A DNA stretch of 64,000 bases from Flagellimonas_A sp039592695 (GTDB lineage Bacteria; Bacteroidota; Bacteroidia; Flavobacteriales; Flavobacteriaceae), in the NCBI RefSeq assembly GCF_039592695.1, contig NZ_JBBUTK010000001.1, forward strand, positions 1-64,000, in the 5' to 3' direction. A program made the position numbers and the translations under genes. Below, in pieces: positions 1-9,950 of this stretch; position 1 is the first letter of the stretch; every line of letters begins with the position of its first letter. Under the pieces are notes generated by a model that did not search any database, had not been told where the DNA came from, and saw only the letters and a list, made by a program, of their open reading frames with translations.

Positions 1-89
1 GCCCACCCCTTCCCATACCGAACAGGGTCGTTAAGCCCGCCAGCGCCGATGGTACTGCTCCACCGAGTGGGAGAGTAGGTCGCCGCCTT
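1..89 (+). rRNA. rrf: 5S ribosomal RNA, 3' part
   Basis: The first bases match the conserved 3' two thirds of bacterial 5S rRNA, including CCCATACCGAACAGGG-like loop B/helix III sequence and the helix IV/V segment ending GAGTAGGTCGCCGCC. The 5' part lies outside the window, so this is the end of an rRNA operon running on plus. The exact 3' end is set by eye within a few bases. A strong hairpin terminator follows eight bases later. gltD lies downstream in convergent orientation. Confidence 0.9.
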
Positions 90-96
90 CCTTGAG

Positions 97-128
97 GCCC
101 CGGTTCAAAACGGACCGGGGCTTTTTTT
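97..128 (+). terminator. Rho-independent terminator of the rRNA operon
   Basis: Perfect 8-bp GC-rich stem (GCCCCGGT at 97-104 with ACCGGGGC at 114-121) and a 9-base loop, followed by a run of seven T. It sits just after the 5S gene and is a textbook intrinsic terminator. Confidence 0.9.
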
Positions 129-183
129 ATTCCATATAATATCTGGGGAAATGCTTTTGCGAGAGGGATAGAAGCAGATACCC

Positions 184-240
184 TGCCTGCCGACAGGCAG
201 GCATGTATGGCTGATAGCCCGACCCGCCATGGGCAGGGCT
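184..240. repeat. Intergenic palindromes between the rRNA operon and gltD
   Basis: A perfect 8-bp hairpin (TGCCTGCC-GACA-GGCAGGCA, 184-203) is followed by a second GC-rich imperfect palindrome with AGCCC at 216-220 pairing GGGCT at 236-240. Neither is followed by a T run on either strand, so these look like dispersed palindromic repeats rather than terminators. Short reading frames across this stretch have no recognisable features. Confidence 0.6.
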
Positions 241-267
241 CGCCCAGATAGTTTATAGGATGTCTCT

Positions 268-1734
268 TTAAATTCTGGGCAAATCACCTTCTCCTTTAAG
301 CGGAAGTTCAGAAAACCCCATCAAATATTCATCAATGTGATAGGCAGCCTCTCTGCCTTCTGAAATGGCCCAAACAATCAATGATTGCCCGCGGCGTTGG
401 TCTCCTGCTGTAAAAATACTTGGGACGTTGGTCTTGTAATTGTTTTCAGAGGCTTTTATATTGGTTCTTGAATCCATTTCTAATCCGAGTTGTTCGGCAA
501 TGGTGTTCTCTGAACCCGTGAAGCCCAGTGCCAAAAGGGCCAATTCACATTTCCATTCTTTTTCTGAACCTTCAACTTCTTTGAGAACGGGTCGTTGACC
601 GGGCTTTGTTTGCCACTCGACTTCTGCGGTCACCAATGCCTTTAGATTTCCATCTTTATCACCGATAAACTTTTTTGTTGAGATACTGAACATTCGTTCA
701 GCACCTTCTTTATGTGATGAACTGGTGCGAAGCCTCATGGGCCAAAAGGGCCACGGTTGGTCTGCTGGCCTATCTTTGGTCGCCATGGGCATGATCTCAA
801 AATTGGTCACTGTTGTTGCCCCTTGGCGAATTGACGTTCCGATGCAATCTGAGCCTGTATCGCCACCTCCGATAACAATAACATCTTTTCCAGTTGCCAA
901 AATTTCCTCACCCAAATCTTTGATGCCATCAACACGGCGGTTGTTTTGTGGTAGAAAATCCATGGCCTGTACGACGCCTTTCAAATCTGAACCGGGTATG
1001 GGCAGTTTTCTTCTTACAGTAGCGCCGCCACAAAGCAATACGGCATCAAAATCGTTTTGCAGATCAACTGCTTTAACATCGTAGCCTATGTGAATTCCTG
1101 TTTTGAAAATAATGCCCTCCTCTTCCAATATTTCAAGTCGACGATCAATAACGCTTTTTTCCATCTTAAAATCTGGAATTCCATATCGTAACAGTCCACC
1201 CACCTTTTCATCCCGCTCAAAAACGGTCACAGTATGGCCGGCACGGTTCAATTGTTGCGCTGCTGCCAATCCTGCTGGTCCTGAACCGACTATGGCCACT
1301 GTTTTGCCTGTTCTTTTCTTAGGTGGATGTGCTTTGACCCATCCATTTTTAAAAGCTGTTTCAACAATATTTTTTTCAATATTTTCTATGGAAACCGGGT
1401 CTTCATTGATTCCTAGAACACAGGCTTCTTCGCATGGTGCAGGGCATAATCTTCCCGTAAACTCAGGAAAGTTGTTGGTGGCATGTAGAATCTCGGCGGC
1501 CTTTTTCCACTTGCCCTGATAAACGGCATCGTTGAAATCAGGAATCAGATTGCCCAGAGGGCAGCCACTGTGGCAAAAGGGAATGCCACAATCCATGCAG
1601 CGTGCCCCTTGATTTTTTAGTTCAGCTTCCTTCATAGGCTTGGTGAACTCTTTGTAATTTTTTACCCGTTCTTTGACAGGGGCGTAGGCTTCTACCTGTC
1701 GCTCATACTCCATAAAACCTGTAATCTTTCCCAT
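268..1734 (-). CDS. gltD: Glutamate synthase small (beta) subunit
   Basis: 488 residues, normal length for GltD. The N-terminal domain holds the cysteines of two [4Fe-4S] clusters (C46, C49, C54, C58 and C97, C101, C105). An FAD dinucleotide-binding GSGPAG follows near residue 150, and an NADPH-binding GGGDTG lies near residue 290. The subunit oxidises NADPH and passes electrons through FAD and Fe-S clusters to the large subunit, which reductively transfers glutamine amide nitrogen to 2-oxoglutarate. It lies 56 bp downstream of gltB on the same strand, so the two are almost certainly one transcript in the order gltB-gltD. Start chosen at the ATG giving MGKITGF, the usual flavobacterial N-terminus. 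Cytoplasmic ammonium assimilation. Confidence 0.96.
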   Translation of the reverse strand: MGKITGFMEYERQVEAYAPVKERVKNYKEFTKPMKEAELKNQGARCMDCGIPFCHSGCPLGNLIPDFNDAVYQGKWKKAAEILHATNNFPEFTGRLCPAPCEEACVLGINEDPVSIENIEKNIVETAFKNGWVKAHPPKKRTGKTVAIVGSGPAGLAAAQQLNRAGHTVTVFERDEKVGGLLRYGIPDFKMEKSVIDRRLEILEEEGIIFKTGIHIGYDVKAVDLQNDFDAVLLCGGATVRRKLPIPGSDLKGVVQAMDFLPQNNRRVDGIKDLGEEILATGKDVIVIGGGDTGSDCIGTSIRQGATTVTNFEIMPMATKDRPADQPWPFWPMRLRTSSSHKEGAERMFSISTKKFIGDKDGNLKALVTAEVEWQTKPGQRPVLKEVEGSEKEWKCELALLALGFTGSENTIAEQLGLEMDSRTNIKASENNYKTNVPSIFTAGDQRRGQSLIVWAISEGREAAYHIDEYLMGFSELPLKGEGDLPRI

Positions 1735-1773
1735 ATTATATTTTTATACCCCTGCTCAGTATGAACGGAGCTG

Positions 1774-1792
1774 CCCCCTCATGGGGACAATT
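1774..1792. repeat. Small CCCCTCATGGGG hairpin repeat in the gltB-gltD junction
   Basis: CCCC-TCAT-GGGG hairpin followed by ACAATT. It overlaps the gltB stop codon. It resembles the copies at 33442-33468 and, in reverse orientation, at 34612-34655, so it is a member of the same small intergenic repeat family. The match is short, so membership is moderately supported. Confidence 0.45.
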
Positions 1793-4700
1793 AAAGGGTT
1801 TCCAATTGTTCTTGTTCTAATCTCAACAATGCCTGTCGGTATTCTTCTGGAAACACTTTGATGAATTTGGGGAGTTCGTTTTCCCAGTTTTCGAGAATAC
1901 GCTGTGCCAAAGGGCTTAAAGTGGCATTGTAATGGTTTTCAATCAATTCTCGAAGTTCTGCAATGTCATTGTCTTCTTCAACCTTCAATAAATTCAAGGC
2001 TTCACCATTACATCTGCTGGCGAAGTTTCCATCGGCGTCGAGAACATAGGCGATACCCCCGCTCATTCCCGCTCCAAAATTTCTGCCAACATGGCCCAAT
2101 ATCACGGCCACACCACCGGTCATGTATTCACAACCGTGGTCGCCAATACCCTCTACGACCGCCTTGGCCCCAGAGTTACGAACGCAAAAACGCTCTCCTG
2201 CTTTTCCGTTGATGTAGGCTTCACCAGAAGTAGCACCATATAGCGTAACATTGCCAGTGATGATGTTTTCTTCAGGTTTCAAGGTTGATTTATAAGGAAC
2301 TTTGACCACCAATTTGGCTCCAGACAATCCTTTTCCGAGATAGTCATTGGTATTGCCATTGACGACCATGGTGAGTCCTTTTGTGGCAAAAGCTCCAAAA
2401 CTTTGCCCAGCAGAACCTGAGAAGTTTAGCTTTAACGTGTTGTCTGGAAGGCCTTCAGCCCCATAAATCTTTGAAATCTCATTGCTAATGATGGCGCCAA
2501 CCGCCCTGTCGGTATTGTGAATCGGAAACTCTAACATCGTCTTTTCTTTTCTGAAAAGTGCTGGATGCGCTTTTGCAATGATGTCAAACTCTATTGAATT
2601 TTCGATGTTATGCCGCTGCTGGGTCGTATTGTGCAATTTTGTTCTTTTAGGTACAGCGATTTGATGTAAAATGGGTGTCAGATCAATGCCTTCAGCCTTA
2701 AAATGTTCGATGGCTTTTTTTCGATCCAGCTTCTGAACTTGACCAACCATTTCATCGACGGTTCTAAAACCAAGCTTGGCCATGATTTCACGCAGCTCCT
2801 GGGCCACGAAATACATGTAGTTGACCACATGTTCAGGTTTTCCCTTGAATTTTTTGCGCAGTTTAGGATTTTGCGTCGCAATACCCACTGGGCAAGTGTT
2901 CAAATGGCAGACACGCATCATAATACAGCCTGAGGCCACCAATGGCGCTGTGGCAAAACCAAATTCTTCTGCTCCCAGCAAGCAGGCAACGGCCACATCA
3001 CGACCGGTTTTTAATTGACCATCACATTCTACCACAACACGGTTTCTCAAATCATTGAGTACCAGTGTCTGTTGGGCCTCGGCAATGCCCAGCTCCCAAG
3101 GTAATCCGGCGTGTTTTAGGGAGGTCAGTGGTGAAGCCCCTGTACCACCATCAAATCCGGAAATCAAAATGACATCTGCTTTTGCTTTTGCGACGCCGGC
3201 GGCTACTGTGCCCACACCGACCTCAGAGACCAATTTCACATTAATTCTTGCCTCTCTGTTTGCTGATTTTAAATCATAAATCAGCTGTGACAAATCTTCA
3301 ATGGAATAAATATCATGGTGCGGTGGTGGCGAAATCAAGCCCACATAGGGTGTTGAGTTTCTGGTCTTGGCAATGGCAGGATTCACCTTTGGCCCTGGCA
3401 ACTGCCCACCTTCCCCCGGTTTGGCCCCTTGGGCCATTTTAATCTGTATCTCTTGGGCGTTGGTCAAGTAATCTGAAGTAACCCCAAAACGACCTGAGGC
3501 CACCTGTTTGATAGCACTGTTTTTCCAATCACCAGATGCATTTTTATAAAAACGTTCTGCATCTTCACCGCCTTCACCTGAGTTGCTCTTACCACCGATA
3601 CGGTTCATGGCAATTGCCAGGTTTTCATGGGCCTCTTTGCTGATACTGCCATACGACATGGCGCCGGTTTTGAACCGTTTTACAATTTCCGTCCAAGGCT
3701 CGACTTCTTCCAAAGGAATTGGGTCAAAGTTTGAAAACTCAAATAAACCTCGAATGGTCATTAAATTTTTAGACTGCTCATTGACCAGCTCAGAATACTC
3801 TTTGTAGGTGGTTGGTTCGTTGTTGCGAACCGCTTTTTGCAACTTTGCAATGCTCAACGGATTGAACATGTGTTTTTCGCCATCCCTTCGCCAGCGATAT
3901 TCCCCGCCAATTTCCAAATCTAGGTTGGCAGCAATGTTCTGCACATTGAAAGCTTTATGATGTCTTTTGGCAATCTCTCTTTCAATTTCATACAGGCCAA
4001 TGCCCTCGATACGTGTTGGTGTGTTGGGGAAATACCTATCGACCAACTTGGTGTTGATTCCGATGCATTCAAATAATTGCGAACCCCGATACGAGTTCAG
4101 GGTTGAAATACCGATTTTGTTCATCACTTTCAGGATGCCCTTACCGATAGCCTTGTTATAGTTTTCAATGGCGGCATCAAAAGTGTATTCCGTGATATCG
4201 TTTTCCTGTATCTGTTGCCCAATGATTTCATTCACCATATAGGGATTAATGGCACTGGCCCCAAAACCAAAAAGCAGCGCAAAATGATGTACCTCACGAG
4301 GTTCTGCAGATTCGATGATGATGCTGAGCTTAGAACGTTTTTTCAATCTGCTCAGCCCGCTGTTGACATACGAACAGGCCAACAATGCAGGTATGGCCGC
4401 CATTTCTTTGCTGATCATGCGATCGGAGAGAATGATGATATTCGCCCCCTCATCTACCGCCTTTTCAACTTTTTTCAGTATCGATTCCAGAGCATTTTCA
4501 AGACCATTGTGGCCTTTTGAAATTTCATATAGCATAGAAATTGAGACCACCTTATAATCTGGACTTTTGTCATGGTTCTTGATTTTATCCAAATCCTCTT
4601 TTGAAATGACGGGGTTTTGAATTTTTAGCTTTCGACAATGCAGCTCATTGGTCTCAAAAATATTTTGGTCACTACCCAAGGTCAAACTGATGTCGCAAAT

Positions 4701-6299
4701 CAATTCTTCCCGAATACCATCAAGCGGGGGGTTGGTTACTTGGGCAAACAACTGTTTGAAATAGTTATAAATCAACTGTGGCCTTTCGGAAAGTACTGCA
4801 ATCGGTGTGTCAGAACCCATAGAACCAATGGGCTCTTTTCCATTTTTGGCCATGGGCAGGATAATGGTGTTGATATCTTCCAACGTATAGCCAAAAGCGG
4901 CACGACGTGTTTCCAGCGGAAATTCACCCAAGAACACCGGGCATTCATTATAGGGAATGTCCTTCAAGTGCACCAAATTCTTTTTAAGCCATTTTTCGTA
5001 GGGATGTTTTTTGGCAATGGCTTCTTTGATTTCTTCATCGTTGACGATGCGACCTTCCTCCATATTGACCAAGAACATCTTTCCAGGCTCTAAACGTCCA
5101 TGAAATTCAATATCCTCAGGCTGCAAATCGACCACCCCGGTTTCTGAAGACATGATGACATACCCATTTTTGGTCACTGAATATCGTGATGGCCGCAAGC
5201 CATTCCGGTCCAAGACAGCACCGATGTATTTGCCATCGGTGAAGGGTATTGACGCGGGGCCATCCCAAGGTTCCATAACACAGGAATGATATTCGTAGAA
5301 CGCCTTTTTAGAAGCAGACATTTCTGTGTTCTTTTCCCATGCTTCGGGCACGAGCATCATCATAACCTCAGGTAATGACCGGCCGGTCATTAAAAGGAGT
5401 TCAACAACCATGTCCATGGATGCAGAATCTGATTTTTTTGGCAGGACCGTTGGAAGGATATTTTTAATTTCTTCACCAAACCAATCACTTTTCAGCAGTT
5501 CTTCACGAGAGTGCATTCGGGCCACATTACCCCGTAGTGTATTGATTTCACCATTGTGGCACATATAGCGGAAGGGCTGGGCCAAATCCCAAGTGGGAAA
5601 GGTATTTGTAGAGAAACGTTGATGTACCAATGCCAAGCGCGTAACCACTTTGGGGTCAAGCAAATCTTTGTAGTACAGGCTGATGTCATTGGGCATCAGC
5701 AGCCCTTTGAAGATGATGATCCGTGTAGAGAGACTGGGAACGTAAAAGAACGCACTTTCAGAAAGTTTTGAAGCGATTATGGTGTGTTCTGTCGTCTTTC
5801 TTGCTATAAAAAGTTTTAGGTCAAATTGAAAAGCATCTTTGATTTTGCCCTTGCCGATAAAAATTTGTTTCACAAAAGGCTCAGTTTCGGCTGCTATGCG
5901 CCCAGGAACCGATTTGTTTACGGGAACATCACGCCAGCCCAATAGTTCAAGCCCTTGTTTTTTGATGTTTTCCTCAAAAAGTGAGATACAAAAGTTTCGC
6001 TGGTTTTCTTTTTGGGGAAGAAATACGTTGCTGACGGCATAACTTCCCGCTTCTGGAAGCTCAAAAGCACAGACATCTTGAAAAAAGGCATGCGGAATAT
6101 CAATCAAGATTCCTGCCCCATCGCCCGTTTTTCCATCGGCGCTGACGGCCCCCCGGTGTTCAAGTTTGTCCAAAATTTCCAGTGCCTTGTGAATGATGTC
6201 ATTTGACTTGATTCCTTTCAGGCTACAAATGAATCCGGCACCGCAATTATCATGTTCAAATTCGGGCAAATACAAGCCCTGTCTCTCTGGTTTCATCAT
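1791..6299 (-). CDS. gltB: Glutamate synthase large (alpha) subunit
   Basis: 1502 residues, the full length of bacterial GltB. The N-terminal nucleophile is C19 in DNCGAGF, after a short propeptide that is normally cleaved. Class II glutamine amidotransferase domain roughly 19-430, central domain, FMN/2-oxoglutarate synthase domain (GEGGEDAERF, then a 3Fe-4S cysteine cluster CxxxxxCxxxxC near 1123-1135), and a C-terminal glycine-rich beta-helix domain. It hydrolyses glutamine and channels ammonia to 2-oxoglutarate, making two glutamates with GltD. First gene of the gltBD unit. Two adjacent ATG codons begin the gene and the first is used here. No clear TAnnTTTG core was found in the 189-bp upstream gap. 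Confidence 0.97.
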   Translation of the reverse strand: MMKPERQGLYLPEFEHDNCGAGFICSLKGIKSNDIIHKALEILDKLEHRGAVSADGKTGDGAGILIDIPHAFFQDVCAFELPEAGSYAVSNVFLPQKENQRNFCISLFEENIKKQGLELLGWRDVPVNKSVPGRIAAETEPFVKQIFIGKGKIKDAFQFDLKLFIARKTTEHTIIASKLSESAFFYVPSLSTRIIIFKGLLMPNDISLYYKDLLDPKVVTRLALVHQRFSTNTFPTWDLAQPFRYMCHNGEINTLRGNVARMHSREELLKSDWFGEEIKNILPTVLPKKSDSASMDMVVELLLMTGRSLPEVMMMLVPEAWEKNTEMSASKKAFYEYHSCVMEPWDGPASIPFTDGKYIGAVLDRNGLRPSRYSVTKNGYVIMSSETGVVDLQPEDIEFHGRLEPGKMFLVNMEEGRIVNDEEIKEAIAKKHPYEKWLKKNLVHLKDIPYNECPVFLGEFPLETRRAAFGYTLEDINTIILPMAKNGKEPIGSMGSDTPIAVLSERPQLIYNYFKQLFAQVTNPPLDGIREELICDISLTLGSDQNIFETNELHCRKLKIQNPVISKEDLDKIKNHDKSPDYKVVSISMLYEISKGHNGLENALESILKKVEKAVDEGANIIILSDRMISKEMAAIPALLACSYVNSGLSRLKKRSKLSIIIESAEPREVHHFALLFGFGASAINPYMVNEIIGQQIQENDITEYTFDAAIENYNKAIGKGILKVMNKIGISTLNSYRGSQLFECIGINTKLVDRYFPNTPTRIEGIGLYEIEREIAKRHHKAFNVQNIAANLDLEIGGEYRWRRDGEKHMFNPLSIAKLQKAVRNNEPTTYKEYSELVNEQSKNLMTIRGLFEFSNFDPIPLEEVEPWTEIVKRFKTGAMSYGSISKEAHENLAIAMNRIGGKSNSGEGGEDAERFYKNASGDWKNSAIKQVASGRFGVTSDYLTNAQEIQIKMAQGAKPGEGGQLPGPKVNPAIAKTRNSTPYVGLISPPPHHDIYSIEDLSQLIYDLKSANREARINVKLVSEVGVGTVAAGVAKAKADVILISGFDGGTGASPLTSLKHAGLPWELGIAEAQQTLVLNDLRNRVVVECDGQLKTGRDVAVACLLGAEEFGFATAPLVASGCIMMRVCHLNTCPVGIATQNPKLRKKFKGKPEHVVNYMYFVAQELREIMAKLGFRTVDEMVGQVQKLDRKKAIEHFKAEGIDLTPILHQIAVPKRTKLHNTTQQRHNIENSIEFDIIAKAHPALFRKEKTMLEFPIHNTDRAVGAIISNEISKIYGAEGLPDNTLKLNFSGSAGQSFGAFATKGLTMVVNGNTNDYLGKGLSGAKLVVKVPYKSTLKPEENIITGNVTLYGATSGEAYINGKAGERFCVRNSGAKAVVEGIGDHGCEYMTGGVAVILGHVGRNFGAGMSGGIAYVLDADGNFASRCNGEALNLLKVEEDNDIAELRELIENHYNATLSPLAQRILENWENELPKFIKVFPEEYRQALLRLEQEQLETL

Positions 6300-6488
6300 T
6301 AGGAAATTCTTTGATAAACGTCCTAAAATATGAACAAAACTCAGCTCGCGGAAACTTTTGAAATAAAATAATCAGTACTTGAATAAGAATGATACAAAAA
6401 ATTTAATATGATAATTTACTATGGCCATTTTTGCCATATTCTCAATCGTCACTTATCAAATTCTTTGAAAGTTCAAGTAATCTCAAAA

Positions 6489-7631
6489 CTAATCTCTGAG
6501 AATACTTCGTGAGATGACGATTTTTTGAATTTCTGAGGTGCCCTCATAAATCTGGGTGATTTTGGCATCTCGCATCAATCGTTCTACGTGGTAATCTTTT
6601 ACAAAGCCATTGCCGCCATGAATCTGAACCGCTTCAACTGCGGTCTCCATGGCAACTTCAGAGGCATATAATTTGGCCATGGCACCTGAAAGATCATAAT
6701 TGTCTCCATTGTCTTTATCACAGGCAGCTTTATATACTAGATGTCTTGCCGCCTGAATTTTGGTGTGCATATCGGCCAATTTAAAGGCGATGGCTTGATG
6801 GTTGCCGATTTCAGTACCGAATGCCTTTCGTTCTCTCGAATACTTTAATGAGAGTTCGTAAGCTCCTGCGGCTATACCCAGTGCTTGCGCTGCAATACCG
6901 ATGCGACCACCTGCAAGGGTTTTCATAGCGAATTTAAACCCAAAACCATCTTCGCCGATGCGATTTTCTTTTGGTACTTTGACATCGTTGAAAATCAGTG
7001 AATGGGTATCGCTACCGCGGATGCCCAATTTATTCTCTTTTGGCCCAATTTCGAAGCCATCCATGCCTTTTTCAACAATAAGCGCGTTGATGCCCCTATG
7101 TGCCTTATCGGCATCGGTCTGTGCGATGACCAAATATACTTCGGCTGAATTGCCATTGGTGATCCAGTTTTTGGTACCGTTCAGTACGTAATGGTCTCCT
7201 TTATCTAGGGCAGTCGTTTTTTGTGAGGTGGCATCACTACCGGCTTCAGGCTCAGACAGGCAGAATGCCCCAATAATTTCGCCAGAAGCCAACCGTGTCA
7301 GGTATTTTTGCTTTTGTTCCTCCGTACCAAAGGTTTCCAACCCCCAACAGACCAGTGAATTGTTCACTGATACGATTACTGAGGCCGAAGCATCTACTTT
7401 CGAGAGCTCTTCCATGGCAATGACGTACGAAAGGGTATCCAAACCACTTCCTCCATATTTTGTGTCGACCATCATCCCCATAAATCCCAATTCTGCCATT
7501 TTTTGAACTTGGGTCTTCGGAAATTCTTGATTATCGTCTCGTTCTATGACACCAGGCAACAATTCATTTTGAGCAAAATCTCTGGCTGCCTGTTGAATCA
7601 TCAGTTGCTCTTCAGAAAGTGTAAAATCCAT
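6489..7631 (-). CDS. Acyl-CoA dehydrogenase (short-chain/butyryl type)
   Basis: 380 residues, normal for the family. Ends with the short-chain signature GGNGFVKDYHVERLMRDA followed by QIYEGTSEI, where E363 is the expected catalytic base that removes the alpha proton of acyl-CoA. FAD flavoprotein of fatty-acid or branched-chain amino-acid oxidation, passing electrons to ETF. The frame is open for ten further codons upstream, but a perfect -7 element (TATATTTG) lies at 7668-7661 inside that extension, so the start MDFTLSEEQ at 7631 is preferred. Monocistronic by position, divergent from nhaD. The chain-length preference cannot be read from sequence. Confidence 0.93.
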   Translation of the reverse strand: MDFTLSEEQLMIQQAARDFAQNELLPGVIERDDNQEFPKTQVQKMAELGFMGMMVDTKYGGSGLDTLSYVIAMEELSKVDASASVIVSVNNSLVCWGLETFGTEEQKQKYLTRLASGEIIGAFCLSEPEAGSDATSQKTTALDKGDHYVLNGTKNWITNGNSAEVYLVIAQTDADKAHRGINALIVEKGMDGFEIGPKENKLGIRGSDTHSLIFNDVKVPKENRIGEDGFGFKFAMKTLAGGRIGIAAQALGIAAGAYELSLKYSRERKAFGTEIGNHQAIAFKLADMHTKIQAARHLVYKAACDKDNGDNYDLSGAMAKLYASEVAMETAVEAVQIHGGNGFVKDYHVERLMRDAKITQIYEGTSEIQKIVISRSILRD

Positions 7632-7660
7632 AATAATGAAAAGTAAATAAAAAGGCAGCA

Positions 7661-7668
7661 CAAATATA
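7661..7668 (-). promoter_or_regulatory. -7 promoter element of the acyl-CoA dehydrogenase gene
   Basis: On minus the sequence reads TATATTTG, an exact match to the Bacteroidetes TAnnTTTG core, 29 bases before the ATG. No clear TTTG -33 box was found at the usual spacing. Confidence 0.5.
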
Positions 7669-7767
7669 ACGCTACGGTGCGGATTATTTAAGAATCATTG
7701 GTTAAATATGTGAATTGTTCAATACTGCAGTCGTATATTTTGTCATAAAAAATTTTTACTCATGGTA

Positions 7768-7775
7768 TAGCTTTG
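7768..7775 (+). promoter_or_regulatory. Candidate -7 promoter element of nhaD
   Basis: TAGCTTTG matches the TAnnTTTG core and lies 76 bases before the nhaD ATG. A TTTG is found at 7739-7742, but the spacing of 25 bases is longer than the usual 19-21. Confidence 0.35.
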
Positions 7776-7851
7776 GCAAACCATCATTTTTAATATCTTT
7801 AGATTTCTACCATGAACAACGATTAAAACAACATTCATAACCGACTGACCA

Positions 7852-9198
7852 ATGGAGACCATTATTATCATTGTTTTTCTTGCAGGCTATTTGGCAATCA
7901 CGTTAGAGCACAACCTCAAAATTGATAAGCTGATACCAGCACTGGCCATGATGGCCATTCTTTGGGCCATTATTGCCTTGGCACATTTAGATGTGTTTGA
8001 GGTCAATGCACAGCTAAAGGAACTTGAGCCCACCCATATCGATGAAATTCTATTGCACCATCTGGGGAAGACCGCTGAGATTCTAGTGTTCTTATTGGGA
8101 GCAATGACCATTGTTGAGATCATTGACTATTTTGATGGTTTTGCCACCATTAAGGGGTACATCAAGACCCGGAGTAAAACCAAATTATTATGGATTTTCT
8201 CTATTCTGGCCTTCATTCTTTCAGCTATCATTGACAATTTAACGGCGACCATAGTATTGGTGACCATTTTGCAAAAGGTAATCCGTGATCGAAACACCCG
8301 TCTGTGGTTTGCAGGTCTCATCATCATCAACGCCAATGCGGGAGGAGCTTGGTCACCCATCGGAGACGTGACCACCACCATGTTGTGGATAGCTGGCAAG
8401 GTCGAGGCAGGTTCACTGGTGCTCAGGGTATTGGTGCCCTCTATTGCGTGTACCATTGTGCCTACCCTCATAGCGAGCAGGTTCAAGGTTTTTAGGGGAA
8501 TGATTGAAAAAGAGCCCGAGGATTTAGATGCACCAAAATCTCCTTATGGCCCAACAATGCTTTATTTAGGTCTGGGCTCGATAGTTTTTGTGCCCTTTTT
8601 TAAGACCATCACACATTTACCTCCCTATGTGGGCATGATGCTTTCATTGGCCGTGGTTGCTACGTTTGCTGAAATCTACAGTAGTGCGAAGTTCAGTATC
8701 AGTTCCGCTACGGGCGAAGAACATGATGAGCACCATGAAGCAGCGCACCATAGTCCAGTACATTCCGCCTTGACCAAAATAGAACTCCCCAGTATTCTTT
8801 TTTTCTTGGGTATTTTATTGGCCGTGGCCGCATTGGAATCGTTGGGTATTCTTTTTAATTATGCCGAACAATTGAATGAAGCTATTCCACAAACAGATAT
8901 TGTGGTCATGTTATTGGGCATAGGCTCTGCCATAATTGACAATGTACCTTTGGTGGCGGCAAGTATGGGTATGTTCTCAGAGCCCCAAGATCACTCTTTA
9001 TGGCATTTTATTGCATATTCTGCGGGTACGGGGGGCAGTATGTTGATTATCGGTTCTGCTGCAGGAGTTGTAGCCATGGGAATGGAAAAAATCGACTTCT
9101 TCTGGTACCTGAAAAAAATTGCCTGGCTTGCCTTTGCAGGATTTTTTGCTGGAGCAATTGTATTCATCGCAATGCGTGATTTTATCTTCGGCGGATAA
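7852..9198 (+). CDS. nhaD: NhaD-type sodium:proton antiporter
   Basis: 448 residues, strongly hydrophobic, about a dozen membrane segments. Ion-transporter family signatures are visible: IIDNLTATIVLVT near residue 125, NANAGGAWSPIGDVTTTM near residue 160, and a second IIDNVPLVAAS near residue 362, the inverted repeat pattern of IT/NhaD transporters. It exchanges cytoplasmic Na+ (or Li+) for protons at the inner membrane, as expected in a marine organism. A His/Glu-rich hydrophilic loop (EEHDEHHEAAHH, near residue 290) could sense pH or bind metal; this is inference. Divergent from the acyl-CoA dehydrogenase gene and followed by exbB 50 bp downstream. Confidence 0.93.
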   Translation: METIIIIVFLAGYLAITLEHNLKIDKLIPALAMMAILWAIIALAHLDVFEVNAQLKELEPTHIDEILLHHLGKTAEILVFLLGAMTIVEIIDYFDGFATIKGYIKTRSKTKLLWIFSILAFILSAIIDNLTATIVLVTILQKVIRDRNTRLWFAGLIIINANAGGAWSPIGDVTTTMLWIAGKVEAGSLVLRVLVPSIACTIVPTLIASRFKVFRGMIEKEPEDLDAPKSPYGPTMLYLGLGSIVFVPFFKTITHLPPYVGMMLSLAVVATFAEIYSSAKFSISSATGEEHDEHHEAAHHSPVHSALTKIELPSILFFLGILLAVAALESLGILFNYAEQLNEAIPQTDIVVMLLGIGSAIIDNVPLVAASMGMFSEPQDHSLWHFIAYSAGTGGSMLIIGSAAGVVAMGMEKIDFFWYLKKIAWLAFAGFFAGAIVFIAMRDFIFGG

Positions 9199-9248
9199 TT
9201 AAATCCAAAAATCTCCGTTATTATTGCAACTCAAAATTGGGGATCTAT

Positions 9249-9941
9249 ATGTTTTTATTTCAAGATTCGGTAGAAGGGTCTGACGTAGCTGCGTCTATTT
9301 CGGAAGAGAAAACCCTTTCAGTTGTTGATTTGATTGTCAATGGCGGTACGGGCAGCGTTGTTATCATCGCTGTGCTTTTTGTATTGCTTTTCGTCGCACT
9401 CTATATCTATTTCGAACGCATATTTGCCATTAAGGCCGCTTCGAAAATCGATAAGAACTTCATGAACCAGATTCGCGACCATGTTTTGAGCGGAAAAATC
9501 GAGGCTGCCAAGCTCTTGTGTGCACAGACAGATTCGCCTGTGGCCAGATTGACCGAAAAAGGAGTATCCCACATAGGGAAACCTTTAGACGATATCAATA
9601 CTGCTATTGAAAATGCCGGTACACTTGAAGTATACAAACTTGAAAGAAATGTCAGTATTTTGGCCACTGTTGCCGGTGCGGCACCCATGATTGGCTTTTT
9701 GGGTACCGTAATTGGTATGATTTTAGCGTTTCATCAGATGGCGAGCAGTGGCGGCCAGGCCGAAATGGGGCTTTTGGCTTCAGGCATTTATACGGCCATG
9801 ACCACAACCGTTGCCGGTCTGATTGTAGGTATCATTGCCTACATTGGTTACAATCACTTGGTGGTCAGAACTGATAAAGTGGTTCACAAAATGGAGGCCA
9901 ATGCTGTTGAGTTCTTGGATCTGTTGAACGAACCGGCATAA
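9249..9941 (+). CDS. exbB: ExbB/TolQ/MotA-family proton channel protein
   Basis: 230 residues with three predicted membrane segments (about 27-50, 140-165 and 180-205) and the typical GAAPMIGFLGTVIGMI helix. Together with ExbD it forms the proton-driven stator that energises TonB at the inner membrane. A TTG four codons earlier is also in frame, but the ATG at 9249 gives the more usual start. nhaD ends 50 bp upstream, exbD starts 9 bp downstream and a TonB-like gene follows, so exbB-exbD-tonB-folC reads as one functional cluster. It is likely to serve the outer-membrane SusC transporters encoded nearby, among others. Confidence 0.92.
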   Translation: MFLFQDSVEGSDVAASISEEKTLSVVDLIVNGGTGSVVIIAVLFVLLFVALYIYFERIFAIKAASKIDKNFMNQIRDHVLSGKIEAAKLLCAQTDSPVARLTEKGVSHIGKPLDDINTAIENAGTLEVYKLERNVSILATVAGAAPMIGFLGTVIGMILAFHQMASSGGQAEMGLLASGIYTAMTTTVAGLIVGIIAYIGYNHLVVRTDKVVHKMEANAVEFLDLLNEPA

Positions 9942-9950
9942 GATATTTAT

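Noticed and set aside
105..287. 60-codon frame on minus between the 5S gene and gltD
   Set aside because: It spans the terminator and palindromic repeats and overlaps the end of gltD.
1904..3807. Several plus-strand open frames inside gltB
   Set aside because: They are antisense shadows of a well-conserved gene. The same applies to frames antisense to gcvP, the M3 peptidase and other long genes.
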